64,000 nt of DNA, taken from Bacillota bacterium (GTDB taxonomy: Bacteria > Bacillota > Clostridia > Lachnospirales > Lachnospiraceae). The position numbers and the translations under genes were made by a program. The DNA is taken from positions 1-64,000 of the forward strand of contig JAEYLX010000026.1 in assembly GCA_023407575.1 (NCBI GenBank), written 5' to 3'. Below, in pieces: positions 25,799 through 34,352 of the stretch; within the stretch, counting starts at the first letter, position 1, and each line of letters begins with the position of its first letter. The notes beneath the pieces were generated by a model. The model was not told where the DNA came from and ran no database searches. It saw nothing but the letters and a program-made list of their open reading frames with translations.

Positions 25799-27346
25799 AT
25801 GGCAAGTAAAAAAACGGGGGCGGTAGAGATGGAAGATTTAAAAATCAAATTAAGTATTGAAAATGTTAAGAATATAAAATCATTTGATTATGAGTTTACC
25901 TTTAAAAAAGGAATTTATGCGTTAGTAGGCGAGAATGCAGTTGGCAAAAGTACAGTAATGTCAGCGATAGCTTCTACAGTATATCCTAAAACTTTATTGA
26001 GAATGGGTAGCACCGAGGTAAGTGAGAAATCACGAATCGAAACCGCCTGCAAAGAAGAGAAAGATGTGTGGACTTATAATGATAAGCTTAATGCCATGAG
26101 GTTTGATCATACAAGAGTGGTTTTTAATGGGATATATGAAGGGAGTATTTTTTCAGGTACGAGATTTGAGGACATGAAAAATATTGACAAGCTAGTACAG
26201 GATATACCAGATTTTAAAAACGAATTCGTGAAAGCCTCGGACGAATTAAAGTATGCTTTAAGTACTATACTACATAACGAGGATGGTCATTACAACGAAT
26301 TATATAAACTTAAGAATATGCAAATTGCCCAACATTACGATTTAAATAATATGCCATACTTTTTGAAACTAGATGATGGACAGTATATTAGCAAATACAA
26401 GATGAGTTCAGGAGAATGCATGTTGATTTCGTTACTAAACTTTATCAATTCATATGCATTAAAACCCCAAAGACTCAAATATAGGAAAAAAATTGTAGAT
26501 AGTAGATTATTTGTGTTTATTGATGAAGTCGAGTTGGCTTTGCACCCTAGTTGCATTATACGGCTAGTGGATTATCTTGAAAATATGATAAGGTCAACAA
26601 ATCTTACGGTTCTATTTTCGACTCACTCTGGTGAATTAATACGCAAAATAAAGCCGGATAATATATATTATTTAGAGAATATAAAAGGGAAAGCAAAATT
26701 AGTATCACCTTGCTACCCACAGTACGCTATAAGAAGTCTTTACGATCACGATGGGTATGACAGTACAATACTTGTTGAGGATAAATTATCAGAGATAATT
26801 GTGAGAAGGCTGATTGATAAGTTCCGAGTAAAAAATAATTTATTAATTAACGTTTTGCCTATAGGTACATGGAATAATACGTTGGCATTCCAGGCTAGAG
26901 CAATAGATCAAAACGCATTTGGAAGAGATAAATTTTTGTTTTCAATTATTGATGGAGATGTTCAGCAATCTGTTAATAAGTGTCAGCAATATACACATCT
27001 GAAAAAACTGTTTTTGCCTATAAAGAGCGTAGAAAAATACTTGTTTCAAAAACTGATTATAGAAAAAGACAAGGATTTTATACGGGTAATAGGTAACAAA
27101 TATTTCACACTGCAACCACTGGATGCAATAATAAAGGATTTTTGTATAAATGGAGAAGGAAAGCAAGATATAACGGGGAAATCAATATTTAAGCACTTAT
27201 TATTCCATCTTGGTAAAGTTGGAATTGACGAAAATGAATTCGTTAAGTTCTTTTGTGATGATTTATTTGGGTTCGAAAATTTTGATAAGACGAGAGATAG
27301 TATAGAGAAATTTATAATGGACAATTTTTGCATAACAAAAAGATAA
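25799..27346 (+). CDS. OLD-like ABC-ATPase with C-terminal TOPRIM-like domain
   Basis: 515 residues from this ATG, which lacks a ribosome site; Met11 at 25829, behind GGGGGCGG, is an alternative. ATPase core: Walker A GENAVGKST (44-52), signature SSGE (203-206), Walker B LFVFIDEVE (Asp242, Glu243), His276 in STHS. Then a TOPRIM-like part with Glu327 (LVEDKLSE) and Asp385-x-Asp387 (IIDGD). This order is that of OLD-family nucleases and defence ATPases. It is flanked by hairpins and a terminator between the late regulator and terminase, so it looks like an independent moron. Anti-phage or superinfection exclusion is inference. Confidence 0.8.
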   Translation: MASKKTGAVEMEDLKIKLSIENVKNIKSFDYEFTFKKGIYALVGENAVGKSTVMSAIASTVYPKTLLRMGSTEVSEKSRIETACKEEKDVWTYNDKLNAMRFDHTRVVFNGIYEGSIFSGTRFEDMKNIDKLVQDIPDFKNEFVKASDELKYALSTILHNEDGHYNELYKLKNMQIAQHYDLNNMPYFLKLDDGQYISKYKMSSGECMLISLLNFINSYALKPQRLKYRKKIVDSRLFVFIDEVELALHPSCIIRLVDYLENMIRSTNLTVLFSTHSGELIRKIKPDNIYYLENIKGKAKLVSPCYPQYAIRSLYDHDGYDSTILVEDKLSEIIVRRLIDKFRVKNNLLINVLPIGTWNNTLAFQARAIDQNAFGRDKFLFSIIDGDVQQSVNKCQQYTHLKKLFLPIKSVEKYLFQKLIIEKDKDFIRVIGNKYFTLQPLDAIIKDFCINGEGKQDITGKSIFKHLLFHLGKVGIDENEFVKFFCDDLFGFENFDKTRDSIEKFIMDNFCITKR

Positions 27347-27396
27347 AATGCAGATTGGAACCGGTCTAATAATAATAGATAAAAAAAGTACTCAAT

Positions 27397-27425
27397 AAAG
27401 CATCCTTCGGGGTGCTTTTATTATA
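27397..27425 (+). terminator. Terminator after the OLD-like gene
   Basis: GCATCC-TTCG-GGGTGC followed by TTTTATTATA. The same hairpin sequence recurs at 54264-54290. Confidence 0.8.
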
Positions 27426-27518
27426 CATAAAATGGAGTAACGCATTAGCGTGGGGCGGTATCCGATTAAGCTGTGGGGCAGGCGGGATAAACAAAACGAC
27501 GAATAGAGGTGGTGATGA

Positions 27519-28256
27519 GTGGCAAGAAGTCCAGATGAACGATATAACGAAGCATATAACCTTTTCTGTCAAGGCAAGAAATTAGTTGAAATAGCTAATC
27601 AACTAAATCTTCCAGAAGGTACGGTCAGGAGATGGAAAAGTTCTCATAAATGGAATAGCGAACGTTCGGATAATAAAAGCGAACGTTCGGAAAGAAAAAA
27701 AGGCGGGCAGCCTGGCAATAAGAATGCTACAGGACCACCAGAGAATAAGAATGCAGAAAAGCATGGGTTCTTCTCTAAGTGGCTGCCAGAGGAAACAATG
27801 GAGATTATGCAGCACATCCAAACCGCTAATCCCCTCGATCTGCTATGGGATAATATAATACTCCAATACACAGCTATCATTCGTGCACAGAAGATTATGC
27901 ATGTTACTGATAAAGGCGAAATGATAAAGGAGCTTAAGAAGTCCAAGATTAAGACTACAAACAGAGAGACAGAAAAGACCAATAGTAACACGCAAGAGGA
28001 AGAGTTTGAATACGAATTCCAATTTGCTTGGGACCGCCAAGCTACCTACATGAACGCACAATCAAGGGCAATGAAAACGCTTGAGGGAATGATAAGGCAA
28101 TATGACGAATTGCTTCATAAAGATTGGGATACCGCAACAGAGGAGCAGAAAGCACGGTTAGCGAAGTTAAAAGCAGAAGTTGAAAAAGGCTATGATAAGG
28201 ACAAGCCAATCCAGGTACAATTTGTAAAGGCGAGTGAGAGTCGTGGAAGAAATTAA
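27519..28256 (+). CDS. terS: Terminase small subunit
   Basis: 245 residues starting at GTG, with GAGGTGG upstream. The N-terminal helix-turn-helix (LVEIANQLNLPEGTVRRWKSSHKW) and the following KKGGQPGNKNATGPPENKNAEKHGFF are the hallmark of PBSX/XtmA-type small terminases. It recognises the packaging site and feeds DNA to TerL. Two 12-bp repeats with palindrome CGAACGTTCG lie inside it. Confidence 0.93.
   Translation: MARSPDERYNEAYNLFCQGKKLVEIANQLNLPEGTVRRWKSSHKWNSERSDNKSERSERKKGGQPGNKNATGPPENKNAEKHGFFSKWLPEETMEIMQHIQTANPLDLLWDNIILQYTAIIRAQKIMHVTDKGEMIKELKKSKIKTTNRETEKTNSNTQEEEFEYEFQFAWDRQATYMNAQSRAMKTLEGMIRQYDELLHKDWDTATEEQKARLAKLKAEVEKGYDKDKPIQVQFVKASESRGRN
27658..27690 (+). repeat. Paired palindromic repeats inside terS, pac-site candidate
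   Basis: GCGAACGTTCGG occurs at 27658-27669 and 27679-27690, 21 bp apart (two helical turns). Each contains the 10-bp palindrome CGAACGTTCG. pac sites of headful phages often lie within the small terminase gene. Confidence 0.45.
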
Positions 28257-29538
28257 GATTGTAGAATTCGGTGTTAATGATGCATTCATGGAGTTTATTG
28301 ATGATTGGAATAGCAGGTTTTATCTCCTAACCGGGGGATATGGCTCATCTAAAAGCTATCACGTTGCAATTAAGCTAATAACAAAGCTCCTTCAAGAGAA
28401 AAGGAAAGCACTTGTTGTTAGAGAGGTATTCGACACCTTAAGGGATTCGTGTTATTCGCTCCTAGAAGAGGTAGCCGGAGCTATGGAGGTGGAAGACTAT
28501 ATAACATTTACACAGTCACCCATGAGGGTTAAGTTTAGCAATGGTAGCATGATAATATTTAAAGGCATGGATAAGCCTGCCAAATTAAAGTCTATAAACA
28601 GTGTATCGATAGTTTGGATAGAAGAATGCTCCGAGGTTAAGTATGCAGGCTTTAAAGAGATTTTAGGACGTCTTAGGCACCCTACATTAAGTAATCATAT
28701 AATCCTATCTAGTAACCCGGTGTCAAAGTCAAATTGGTATTATAAATACTTCTTCATGGATAAGAATAAAGATGTGTTTGTGCTTGATGATGAGGAACTA
28801 TATAGGAAAAGGGTAATCACTCTTAACAATACATATTACCACTTTAGTACGGTTGATGATAATTACTATGTACAGCAGAGTTATATTGACCAATTAGACG
28901 ATTTAAAGACACATGATCCTGACCTCCATAGAATTGCGAGACAAGGCAAATTTGGAGTTAATGGTAAGCGAGTATTGCCACAAATAATTAGAGTGCCTTA
29001 CGAAAAGGGAATGAAGATGGTTAAAGCCATTAAAAACCCTCTAAAAAAGAATGGTATGGACTTCGGTTTTGAAGTTTCATATAATGCTTTACTTCGCATG
29101 GTGGTAGACCATGATAATAAGGATTTGTATATTATATGGGAGTATTACACCAGGGGGAAGACGGATGATGAGATAGTAAAAGATATAAGCGAATTTAAGG
29201 AAACGCAAGAATTAATAAAAGCCGATTGCGCGGAGCCGAAGGCAATAAAGTATTTCAAGGAAAGTGGTATCCGCATTAAGCCGTGTAAGAAATTCCAAGG
29301 CTCCAGACTAGTGTATACCAAGAAGGTAAAGAGATTTAAGCATATCTACATCTTTGATAATTGCACAAACACACTGGACGAATTAGAGGACTTAACATAT
29401 GCAGTAGATAAAGATGGAGAAATAATCGAGGATGAATTTAACATTGATCCTCATACCCTATCTGCTATTTGGTATGGATTGGACGATTACGAGGTAACAG
29501 ACCATAAACACCATGGCGGTGCAATGGTATTAAAATAA
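28234..29538 (+). CDS. terL: Terminase large subunit
   Basis: 434 residues, PBSX/XtmB family length. Walker A-like TGGYGSSKS (33-41), Walker B VWIEE (Glu130, Glu131), SSNP motif near 159-162, then an RNase H-like nuclease with Asp276 (GMDFGFE) and Asp331 (KADCAEP). It translocates and cuts DNA at the portal. Starts at GTG overlapping terS by 23 bases; a second GTG at 28243 is possible. Confidence 0.96.
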   Translation: MRVVEEIKIVEFGVNDAFMEFIDDWNSRFYLLTGGYGSSKSYHVAIKLITKLLQEKRKALVVREVFDTLRDSCYSLLEEVAGAMEVEDYITFTQSPMRVKFSNGSMIIFKGMDKPAKLKSINSVSIVWIEECSEVKYAGFKEILGRLRHPTLSNHIILSSNPVSKSNWYYKYFFMDKNKDVFVLDDEELYRKRVITLNNTYYHFSTVDDNYYVQQSYIDQLDDLKTHDPDLHRIARQGKFGVNGKRVLPQIIRVPYEKGMKMVKAIKNPLKKNGMDFGFEVSYNALLRMVVDHDNKDLYIIWEYYTRGKTDDEIVKDISEFKETQELIKADCAEPKAIKYFKESGIRIKPCKKFQGSRLVYTKKVKRFKHIYIFDNCTNTLDELEDLTYAVDKDGEIIEDEFNIDPHTLSAIWYGLDDYEVTDHKHHGGAMVLK

Positions 29539-29552
29539 AGGCAGGTGATAGT

Positions 29553-30953
29553 TTGGATATAGAAGTGATAAAAAGGATAATTAAAAGGTATACAGAAGGT
29601 CATGCAGGCTTTATTGTTAATGCTAATATAGCGGAAAGATATTACCGAAATGAAAGCGATATCTTACAGGACTCAAAGAAGGAGAAAGAAGACACAGAGA
29701 ACCCGTTACGTAATGCCGACAACAGGATCCCCCGTAATTTCCATGGGCTTTTAGTAAATCAAAAGGCAGCATACTTATTTACTGCACCCCCTCTATTTGA
29801 TATCGATAATAATAAAGACACAAATAAGAAGGTTACAGAAGCCCTTGGGGATAGATATGCAAAGGTAGCAAAAGACCTTTGTGTTAATGCTTCTAACAGC
29901 TCTGTGGCATGGCTACATTTCTGGACGGACAAGTACAAGGCCTTTCAGTATGGCGTGATAGACTCAAAGCAAATTATACCAGTATGGTCTTCCGACCTTA
30001 ATAAACAGTTAAGCGGAGCAGTGAGGGTGTATGAACAATTAGACGATACAGACGGAGAAACATACACAATATATCAATTTTGGACAGATACTCAATGCCA
30101 GGCATTTAGAAGAAAGAACGCAGCTACAGTAGATGAAGGGTTGCTGCAACATGCAATGTTCAATGTCACTATAGATGGTGTTACATCATTGCAAGATACT
30201 TATACACATGAGTATGGGCGAGTGCCATTCATACCATTTTTTAATAACAATATTAATACAGATGATCTTAAGAATATTAAAAAGCTAATCGATACATACG
30301 ACAAGGTATACAGTGGATTTGTTAACGACCTTGAGGATATACAAGAGATAATATTTATATTAACAGGGTTCGGAGGAACGGACCTAGCTCCTCTTTTAAA
30401 TGATCTGAAGAAGTACAAAGCCGTTAAGTTGGATGATGATGGAGAAAATTCACACTCTGGTTTGCAAACTCTTGCCATTGATATACCAGTAGAAGCGAGA
30501 GAAAAACTTCTTGATATTACACGAAAAGCTATCTTTGAGCAAGGGCAAGGAGTTGATCCACAGCCAGAGGCATTTGGTAACGCATCAGGCGTAGCTCTAA
30601 AGTACTTATATTCCCTTCTTGAGTTAAAAGCTGGATTGATGGAGACAGAGTTTAAATTGGGATTTGGAGAGCTCGTAAGAGCCATATGCAAGCATATAAA
30701 TTCCGAGTGCAAGTCAATAATCCAAACATGGACAAGAACGGCTATAACAAACGATGTAGAGCTTGCAACCATAGCAGCACAAAGCAAAGGTGTTATAAGC
30801 GATAAAACCATACTTAAAAATCATCCATGGGTAGAAGACGCAGACCAGGAGGAAAAGCAAATTAAAAAAGAACTCCAAGAAGCCGCGAAAGAGACAGACC
30901 CATATAAGAATGCGTTCGGGCAGGACGGTGATGTAGATGGCGAAGAAGGATAA
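29553..30953 (+). CDS. SPP1 gp6-like portal protein
   Basis: 466 residues starting at TTG behind GGCAGGTGAT. The RIPRNFHGLLVNQKAAYLFTAPP stretch and the long helical C-terminus are typical of SPP1-family portals. It forms the dodecameric ring at the head vertex. The C-terminal acidic tail overlaps the MuF gene by 17 bases. Confidence 0.93.
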   Translation: MDIEVIKRIIKRYTEGHAGFIVNANIAERYYRNESDILQDSKKEKEDTENPLRNADNRIPRNFHGLLVNQKAAYLFTAPPLFDIDNNKDTNKKVTEALGDRYAKVAKDLCVNASNSSVAWLHFWTDKYKAFQYGVIDSKQIIPVWSSDLNKQLSGAVRVYEQLDDTDGETYTIYQFWTDTQCQAFRRKNAATVDEGLLQHAMFNVTIDGVTSLQDTYTHEYGRVPFIPFFNNNINTDDLKNIKKLIDTYDKVYSGFVNDLEDIQEIIFILTGFGGTDLAPLLNDLKKYKAVKLDDDGENSHSGLQTLAIDIPVEAREKLLDITRKAIFEQGQGVDPQPEAFGNASGVALKYLYSLLELKAGLMETEFKLGFGELVRAICKHINSECKSIIQTWTRTAITNDVELATIAAQSKGVISDKTILKNHPWVEDADQEEKQIKKELQEAAKETDPYKNAFGQDGDVDGEEG

Positions 30954-32694
30954 TGAATATTGGCAGAAACGTTTTGAGATATTGCAAGAAGCTCTTCTCA
31001 ATAAAGGTGATACGTACGCCAGCGACCTTATTGAACAATATGAAAAGACTTCTAGGAGCATACAAGATAAGATATTAGTATGGTATTTAAGACTAGCGGA
31101 GAATAACGAGGTATCTCTTGCTCGTGCCAAGCAACTGTTGTCTGATAAGGAACTTAAGGAATTCAAGTGGTCAATAGAGGAATATATCAAGCACGGAAAA
31201 GAAAATACATACACCAACGAATGGCTAAAAGAGCTTGAAAATGTATCTGCAAAAGTACATATAAGTTGGTTAGAGGCTATGCATGTTGAGATACAGCATC
31301 AGGTTGAATTACTCACCAAAAGGCAAGATGATGCAACAACGGGCTTATTAAAAGATATCTTCTCTGAAGGATATTATCAAACTGTATACGAATTACAAAA
31401 AGGTCTAGATGCTGTTAGTAATATTCAAAAACTTGATGAAGCTTACATTGATAAAGTAATGAGTAAGCCATGGACATTAGATAAAAAGACTTTCAGTGAT
31501 CGAATTTGGAGCAATAAGAATCAACTGGTGGATACGTTACACAAGGAGCTAACACAAAGTGTTATACGTGGTGATGCTCCTGACAAGGTCATAAACAGCA
31601 TTGCCAAAAAAATGGGCGTAGGAAAGAAGCAAGCGGCACGGGTTGTATTGACTGAATCAGCTTTTATGACTTCGGAATCAAGGAAAGAGGGATATAAAAA
31701 ACTTGATGTTGAAAAGTACAAGATAGTCGCAACGCTTGATTTAAAAACATCAGAACTGTGCAGGAGTTTAGATGGTAAAGTATTTAAGATAAGTGAGTAT
31801 AAAGCAGGGCTTACTGCAAATCCCTTTCATCCTAATTGCAGAACCACCACAGCACCATATTACGACGATGAACCAGCCAGCAAGAGAGCAGCAAGAGATC
31901 CTGTTACAGGTAAAACCGTTTATGTAGACAATATGGCATATAAGGAATGGCATAAGAAGTATGTTGAAGGTAATCCGGTAGCAGAACTTAATGAGTTAAA
32001 GATAAAAAATGCGGGCGATGATAGAAAGCAGTATGATAATTACATACAGATATTAGGTAAAGAAAATCTCCCCCAAACATTTGATGCCTTCCAAAGTGTA
32101 AAATATACTGATGGAAACGAATACGGCATATTAAAGGCACAGATTAAAGGTATGACGTATTATAACAAGGCCATTGCTAATGAACCAGAGATTACAGCTA
32201 CCGTTAAGAAGATAGCTGAAGATGGCAACCTGAATGCATTAGGGCTAGAGTATAGGATAAAGGGTAAGGAATCGTACCTAAGGAAGATAAGAATAAATTA
32301 TAATCCCGATGGTAATGAGTACGAAATAAATGATATCCTCCGCTATACTTACGGAGCAGATGCAAATAATTTGGCTGCCAGAACCCTCGATAGCATTGAT
32401 AAGTATTCATCTATAGGTTATAATACAGTTAAGGTAAAGAATAGCTGGTATAATGAGGATAATCCTTATAAGGGTATTAATACTATAATTCAAGCTCCTA
32501 ATGGGCAAAAGTTTGAATTGCAGTATCATACTCCGGAAGGGTTTGAGCTTAAAAATGGTAAGCAACACGAGTTATATGAAAAGCAAAGATTAATTACGGA
32601 TGAAGAGTCACCCGAGTATATATCTTTAAGAAACCAAATGTTTGAATTATCTGATAAACTTACCGTGCCGGATGGCATAGAAAGGGTTAAGTAA
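30937..32694 (+). CDS. MuF minor head protein fused to a RelA/SpoT-like C-terminal domain
   Basis: 585 residues; a plain MuF/SPP1 gp7 protein is about 300. Residues 1-310 are MuF, ending in the LDLKTSELCRSLDGKVF and PFHPNCRT motifs (265-303). After a spacer, residues about 400-552 follow the (p)ppGpp-synthetase pattern: Arg440-x-Lys442 with Ser446 and Lys450 (RIKGKESYLRKI), Asp466 (NDILRYT), KNSW (501-504), YKGIN (511-515), Glu527-Leu-Gln529-Tyr-His-Thr and His544. MuF C-terminal domains are known polymorphic toxins carried in the virion. An alarmone or nucleotidyltransferase toxin is inferred. A 67-aa gene follows after one base. Confidence 0.85.
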   Translation: MAKKDNEYWQKRFEILQEALLNKGDTYASDLIEQYEKTSRSIQDKILVWYLRLAENNEVSLARAKQLLSDKELKEFKWSIEEYIKHGKENTYTNEWLKELENVSAKVHISWLEAMHVEIQHQVELLTKRQDDATTGLLKDIFSEGYYQTVYELQKGLDAVSNIQKLDEAYIDKVMSKPWTLDKKTFSDRIWSNKNQLVDTLHKELTQSVIRGDAPDKVINSIAKKMGVGKKQAARVVLTESAFMTSESRKEGYKKLDVEKYKIVATLDLKTSELCRSLDGKVFKISEYKAGLTANPFHPNCRTTTAPYYDDEPASKRAARDPVTGKTVYVDNMAYKEWHKKYVEGNPVAELNELKIKNAGDDRKQYDNYIQILGKENLPQTFDAFQSVKYTDGNEYGILKAQIKGMTYYNKAIANEPEITATVKKIAEDGNLNALGLEYRIKGKESYLRKIRINYNPDGNEYEINDILRYTYGADANNLAARTLDSIDKYSSIGYNTVKVKNSWYNEDNPYKGINTIIQAPNGQKFELQYHTPEGFELKNGKQHELYEKQRLITDEESPEYISLRNQMFELSDKLTVPDGIERVK

Positions 32695-32695
32695 T

Positions 32696-32899
32696 ATGAA
32701 ATATTATAGACTCGAAGATAATGAAAATAGAGGATCAGTTGTTAGGACTGAAGGCAGAAGCCAACAGAGATACTTTCCTGATAAAGGGTGGGTTGAGAGT
32801 GGCGTAATGATAAAGTATTTCAATGATGATAGCCCTCATTATGGTGCATATAGCGAGATAACAGAGGAAGAAGCAACTAATTTAATAGCAGCAATGTAA
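32696..32899 (+). CDS. Small acidic protein, immunity candidate for the MuF toxin
   Basis: 67 residues starting one base after the MuF stop codon, so translation is likely coupled (the ribosome site AAAGGG is in the end of the MuF gene). Sequence shows YRLEDNENRGSVVRTEG and an EITEEEATNLIAAM end; it is soluble with no known domain that I recognise. Small genes right after MuF-toxin fusions often encode immunity proteins; this is positional inference. Confidence 0.7.
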   Translation: MKYYRLEDNENRGSVVRTEGRSQQRYFPDKGWVESGVMIKYFNDDSPHYGAYSEITEEEATNLIAAM

Positions 32900-32956
32900 A
32901 CCATCTATCATATCGGTAGGTGGTTTTATTATGCTTAAAAAGGAGGGGATGATAAT

Positions 32957-33253
32957 TTGAAAATTCCAGAGAAGATACGAATTGGAGGCGTTGATTATGA
33001 GATAAAATATGAAGAAAAATTGAATAATGGAGCATCACTCGCATATGGGCATATTGATTATGATCGAGCGTTAATAAGAATCGCAAAAGATATACAGAAC
33101 CAACAAGGAGAATGCCAGACATTACTGCATGAAATGCTTCACGGTATAGCGAAGCATTTCGAACTACCTATCGAATCGGATGAAAAGACAATTGATGCAA
33201 TTGCAAGAGGAATATACATGGTAATCAAAGATAATCCAGGTGTTTTTTTATGA
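32957..33253 (+). CDS. Small HExxH metallopeptidase-like protein
   Basis: 98 residues starting at TTG behind AAGGAGGGG. The zinc-binding motif LLHEMLHGIAKHF (His58-Glu59-x-x-His62) is complete; a third ligand probably comes from Asp/Glu 77-80. Similar short proteins occur in clostridial prophages and resemble the ImmA/IrrE or SprT-like core. Target unknown. It could process a head or toxin component, given its place behind the MuF pair. Confidence 0.75.
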   Translation: MKIPEKIRIGGVDYEIKYEEKLNNGASLAYGHIDYDRALIRIAKDIQNQQGECQTLLHEMLHGIAKHFELPIESDEKTIDAIARGIYMVIKDNPGVFL

Positions 33254-33257
33254 ATAT

Positions 33258-33281
33258 CCCCCGCCCAGAATGGGGCAGGGG
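33258..33281 (-). terminator. Terminator of the reverse-oriented moron
   Basis: CCCC-x-GCCC...GGGGC-x-GGGG hairpin around AGAAT, following the minus-strand gene's stop codon; on the minus strand it leads into ATATTCATAAAAAA, so termination is only moderate. Confidence 0.5.
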
Positions 33282-33290
33282 ATAAAGGAG

Positions 33291-33473
33291 TTATTTGCCG
33301 GAATTGTTTTTCGTTGGATCTACTAAGTTATAAGACTGACCCGGCTTTTGTGTTGGAGGAGCTGTGTGGCCTTTAGGTAAAGTTACCTCTTTACCCGTGT
33401 GGCCGCCTCTTGGACCAAGAACTTCATATTGGCCAGACTTAGGTGCTGATTGACCTGGTTTAATAGGAGGCAT
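33291..33473 (-). CDS. YjzC-like small protein in reverse orientation (moron)
   Basis: 60 residues with the family pattern KPGQSAPKSGQYEVLGPRGG...GKEVTLPKGHTAPPT. YjzC-type proteins are short and found in Firmicute genomes and prophages; function unknown. It is the only minus-strand gene in the head module, has its own ribosome site (AAAGGATG), promoter, palindrome and terminator, and is therefore probably expressed in the lysogen. Confidence 0.8.
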   Translation of the reverse strand: MPPIKPGQSAPKSGQYEVLGPRGGHTGKEVTLPKGHTAPPTQKPGQSYNLVDPTKNNSGK

Positions 33474-33500
33474 AGATTCACATCCTTTCTTTTGTGTATT

Positions 33501-33528
33501 TCAGTTATTAACTGATATTGGAATTATA
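33501..33528 (-). promoter_or_regulatory. Moron promoter -10 with palindromic operator
   Basis: Minus-strand TATAAT (33528-33523) with a weak -35 is followed at once by the perfect palindrome TCAGTTATTAACTGA (33501-33515) over the expected start site. Confidence 0.55.
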
Positions 33529-33598
33529 CCATGAAAAAAATGTTAATAAAAGGAACAAGCGCTATTTATTTACAAATTATGAGATAAATAAACATTTA

Positions 33599-33632
33599 AT
33601 AAAGTCTTTTTCATAGGCTTTATTTTTATGTC
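33599..33632 (+). terminator. Hairpin before the scaffold gene
   Basis: AATAAAG/CTTTATT around a T-rich loop, followed by TTTTA. It may also stop antisense transcription toward the moron. Confidence 0.45.
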
Positions 33633-33726
33633 CGGAATGACCCTAAACTACAACTACTCCGCTGGAGAATAACAGCAGAATCCCAATACCCGGAGAGCGG
33701 GAATAAAAATCTATGGAGGAATTAAT

Positions 33727-34332
33727 ATGCAATGGTTATTAGATTTAATTACGAAGCACACAAAAGAGGGAGTGCTTGACACAGATGCGTTTACCAAGGA
33801 AGTTAACACCGAGTTTCCTAAGCACGCTGTACCCAAAGCTGACTTTAATACCTTGAACGAGCAGCTGAAAACAGCCAATGGCACTATTGCTGACTTGAAA
33901 AAGAACAATGCTGACAACGAGGCTTTACAGGCAACGATTAAGACACATGAAGGAACAATCCAGCAGCTAAAGGACGATATGGCAAATACATCTAAAACTC
34001 ATGACCTAAAAGAAAAGTTGAGTAAATCAGGAGTCTTGGATCCAGATTACATGATTTACAAACATGGCGGGGTAGATAAGTTTACCTTTGATAAAGAGGG
34101 TAAAGCAATAGGTGTAGATGATACAATTAAGTCCTACAAAGAGGATAAGGCACTAGCACACCTATTTAAAGCTGCTGACGGTACCAATTACACTCCAGCA
34201 GATGGTGGAAACTATACTGGAAAGAATCCATTTGCAAAAGAGTCATTCAACTTAACAGAACAAGGGAAACTATTGAGAGATAATCCGGCTCAAGCCAAAT
34301 CTATGGCTAGTGCAGCTGGTATAACAATTTAA
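33727..34332 (+). CDS. Phage scaffold protein (gp20 family)
   Basis: 201 residues. A coiled-coil middle (about 40-100, LNEQLKTANGTIADLKKNN and following heptads) and a C-terminal NPFAKESFNLTEQGKLLRDNPAQAK match clostridial/Lactobacillus minor structural GP20, which acts as head scaffold. ATG after TGGAGGA. Directly upstream of the capsid gene, as usual. Confidence 0.88.
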   Translation: MQWLLDLITKHTKEGVLDTDAFTKEVNTEFPKHAVPKADFNTLNEQLKTANGTIADLKKNNADNEALQATIKTHEGTIQQLKDDMANTSKTHDLKEKLSKSGVLDPDYMIYKHGGVDKFTFDKEGKAIGVDDTIKSYKEDKALAHLFKAADGTNYTPADGGNYTGKNPFAKESFNLTEQGKLLRDNPAQAKSMASAAGITI

Positions 34333-34352
34333 GAAAGGTAAGGTATTAAAGT

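Noticed and set aside
30200..30811. 203-codon minus-strand frame in the portal gene
   Set aside because: Full overlap with the portal gene and no start signals.
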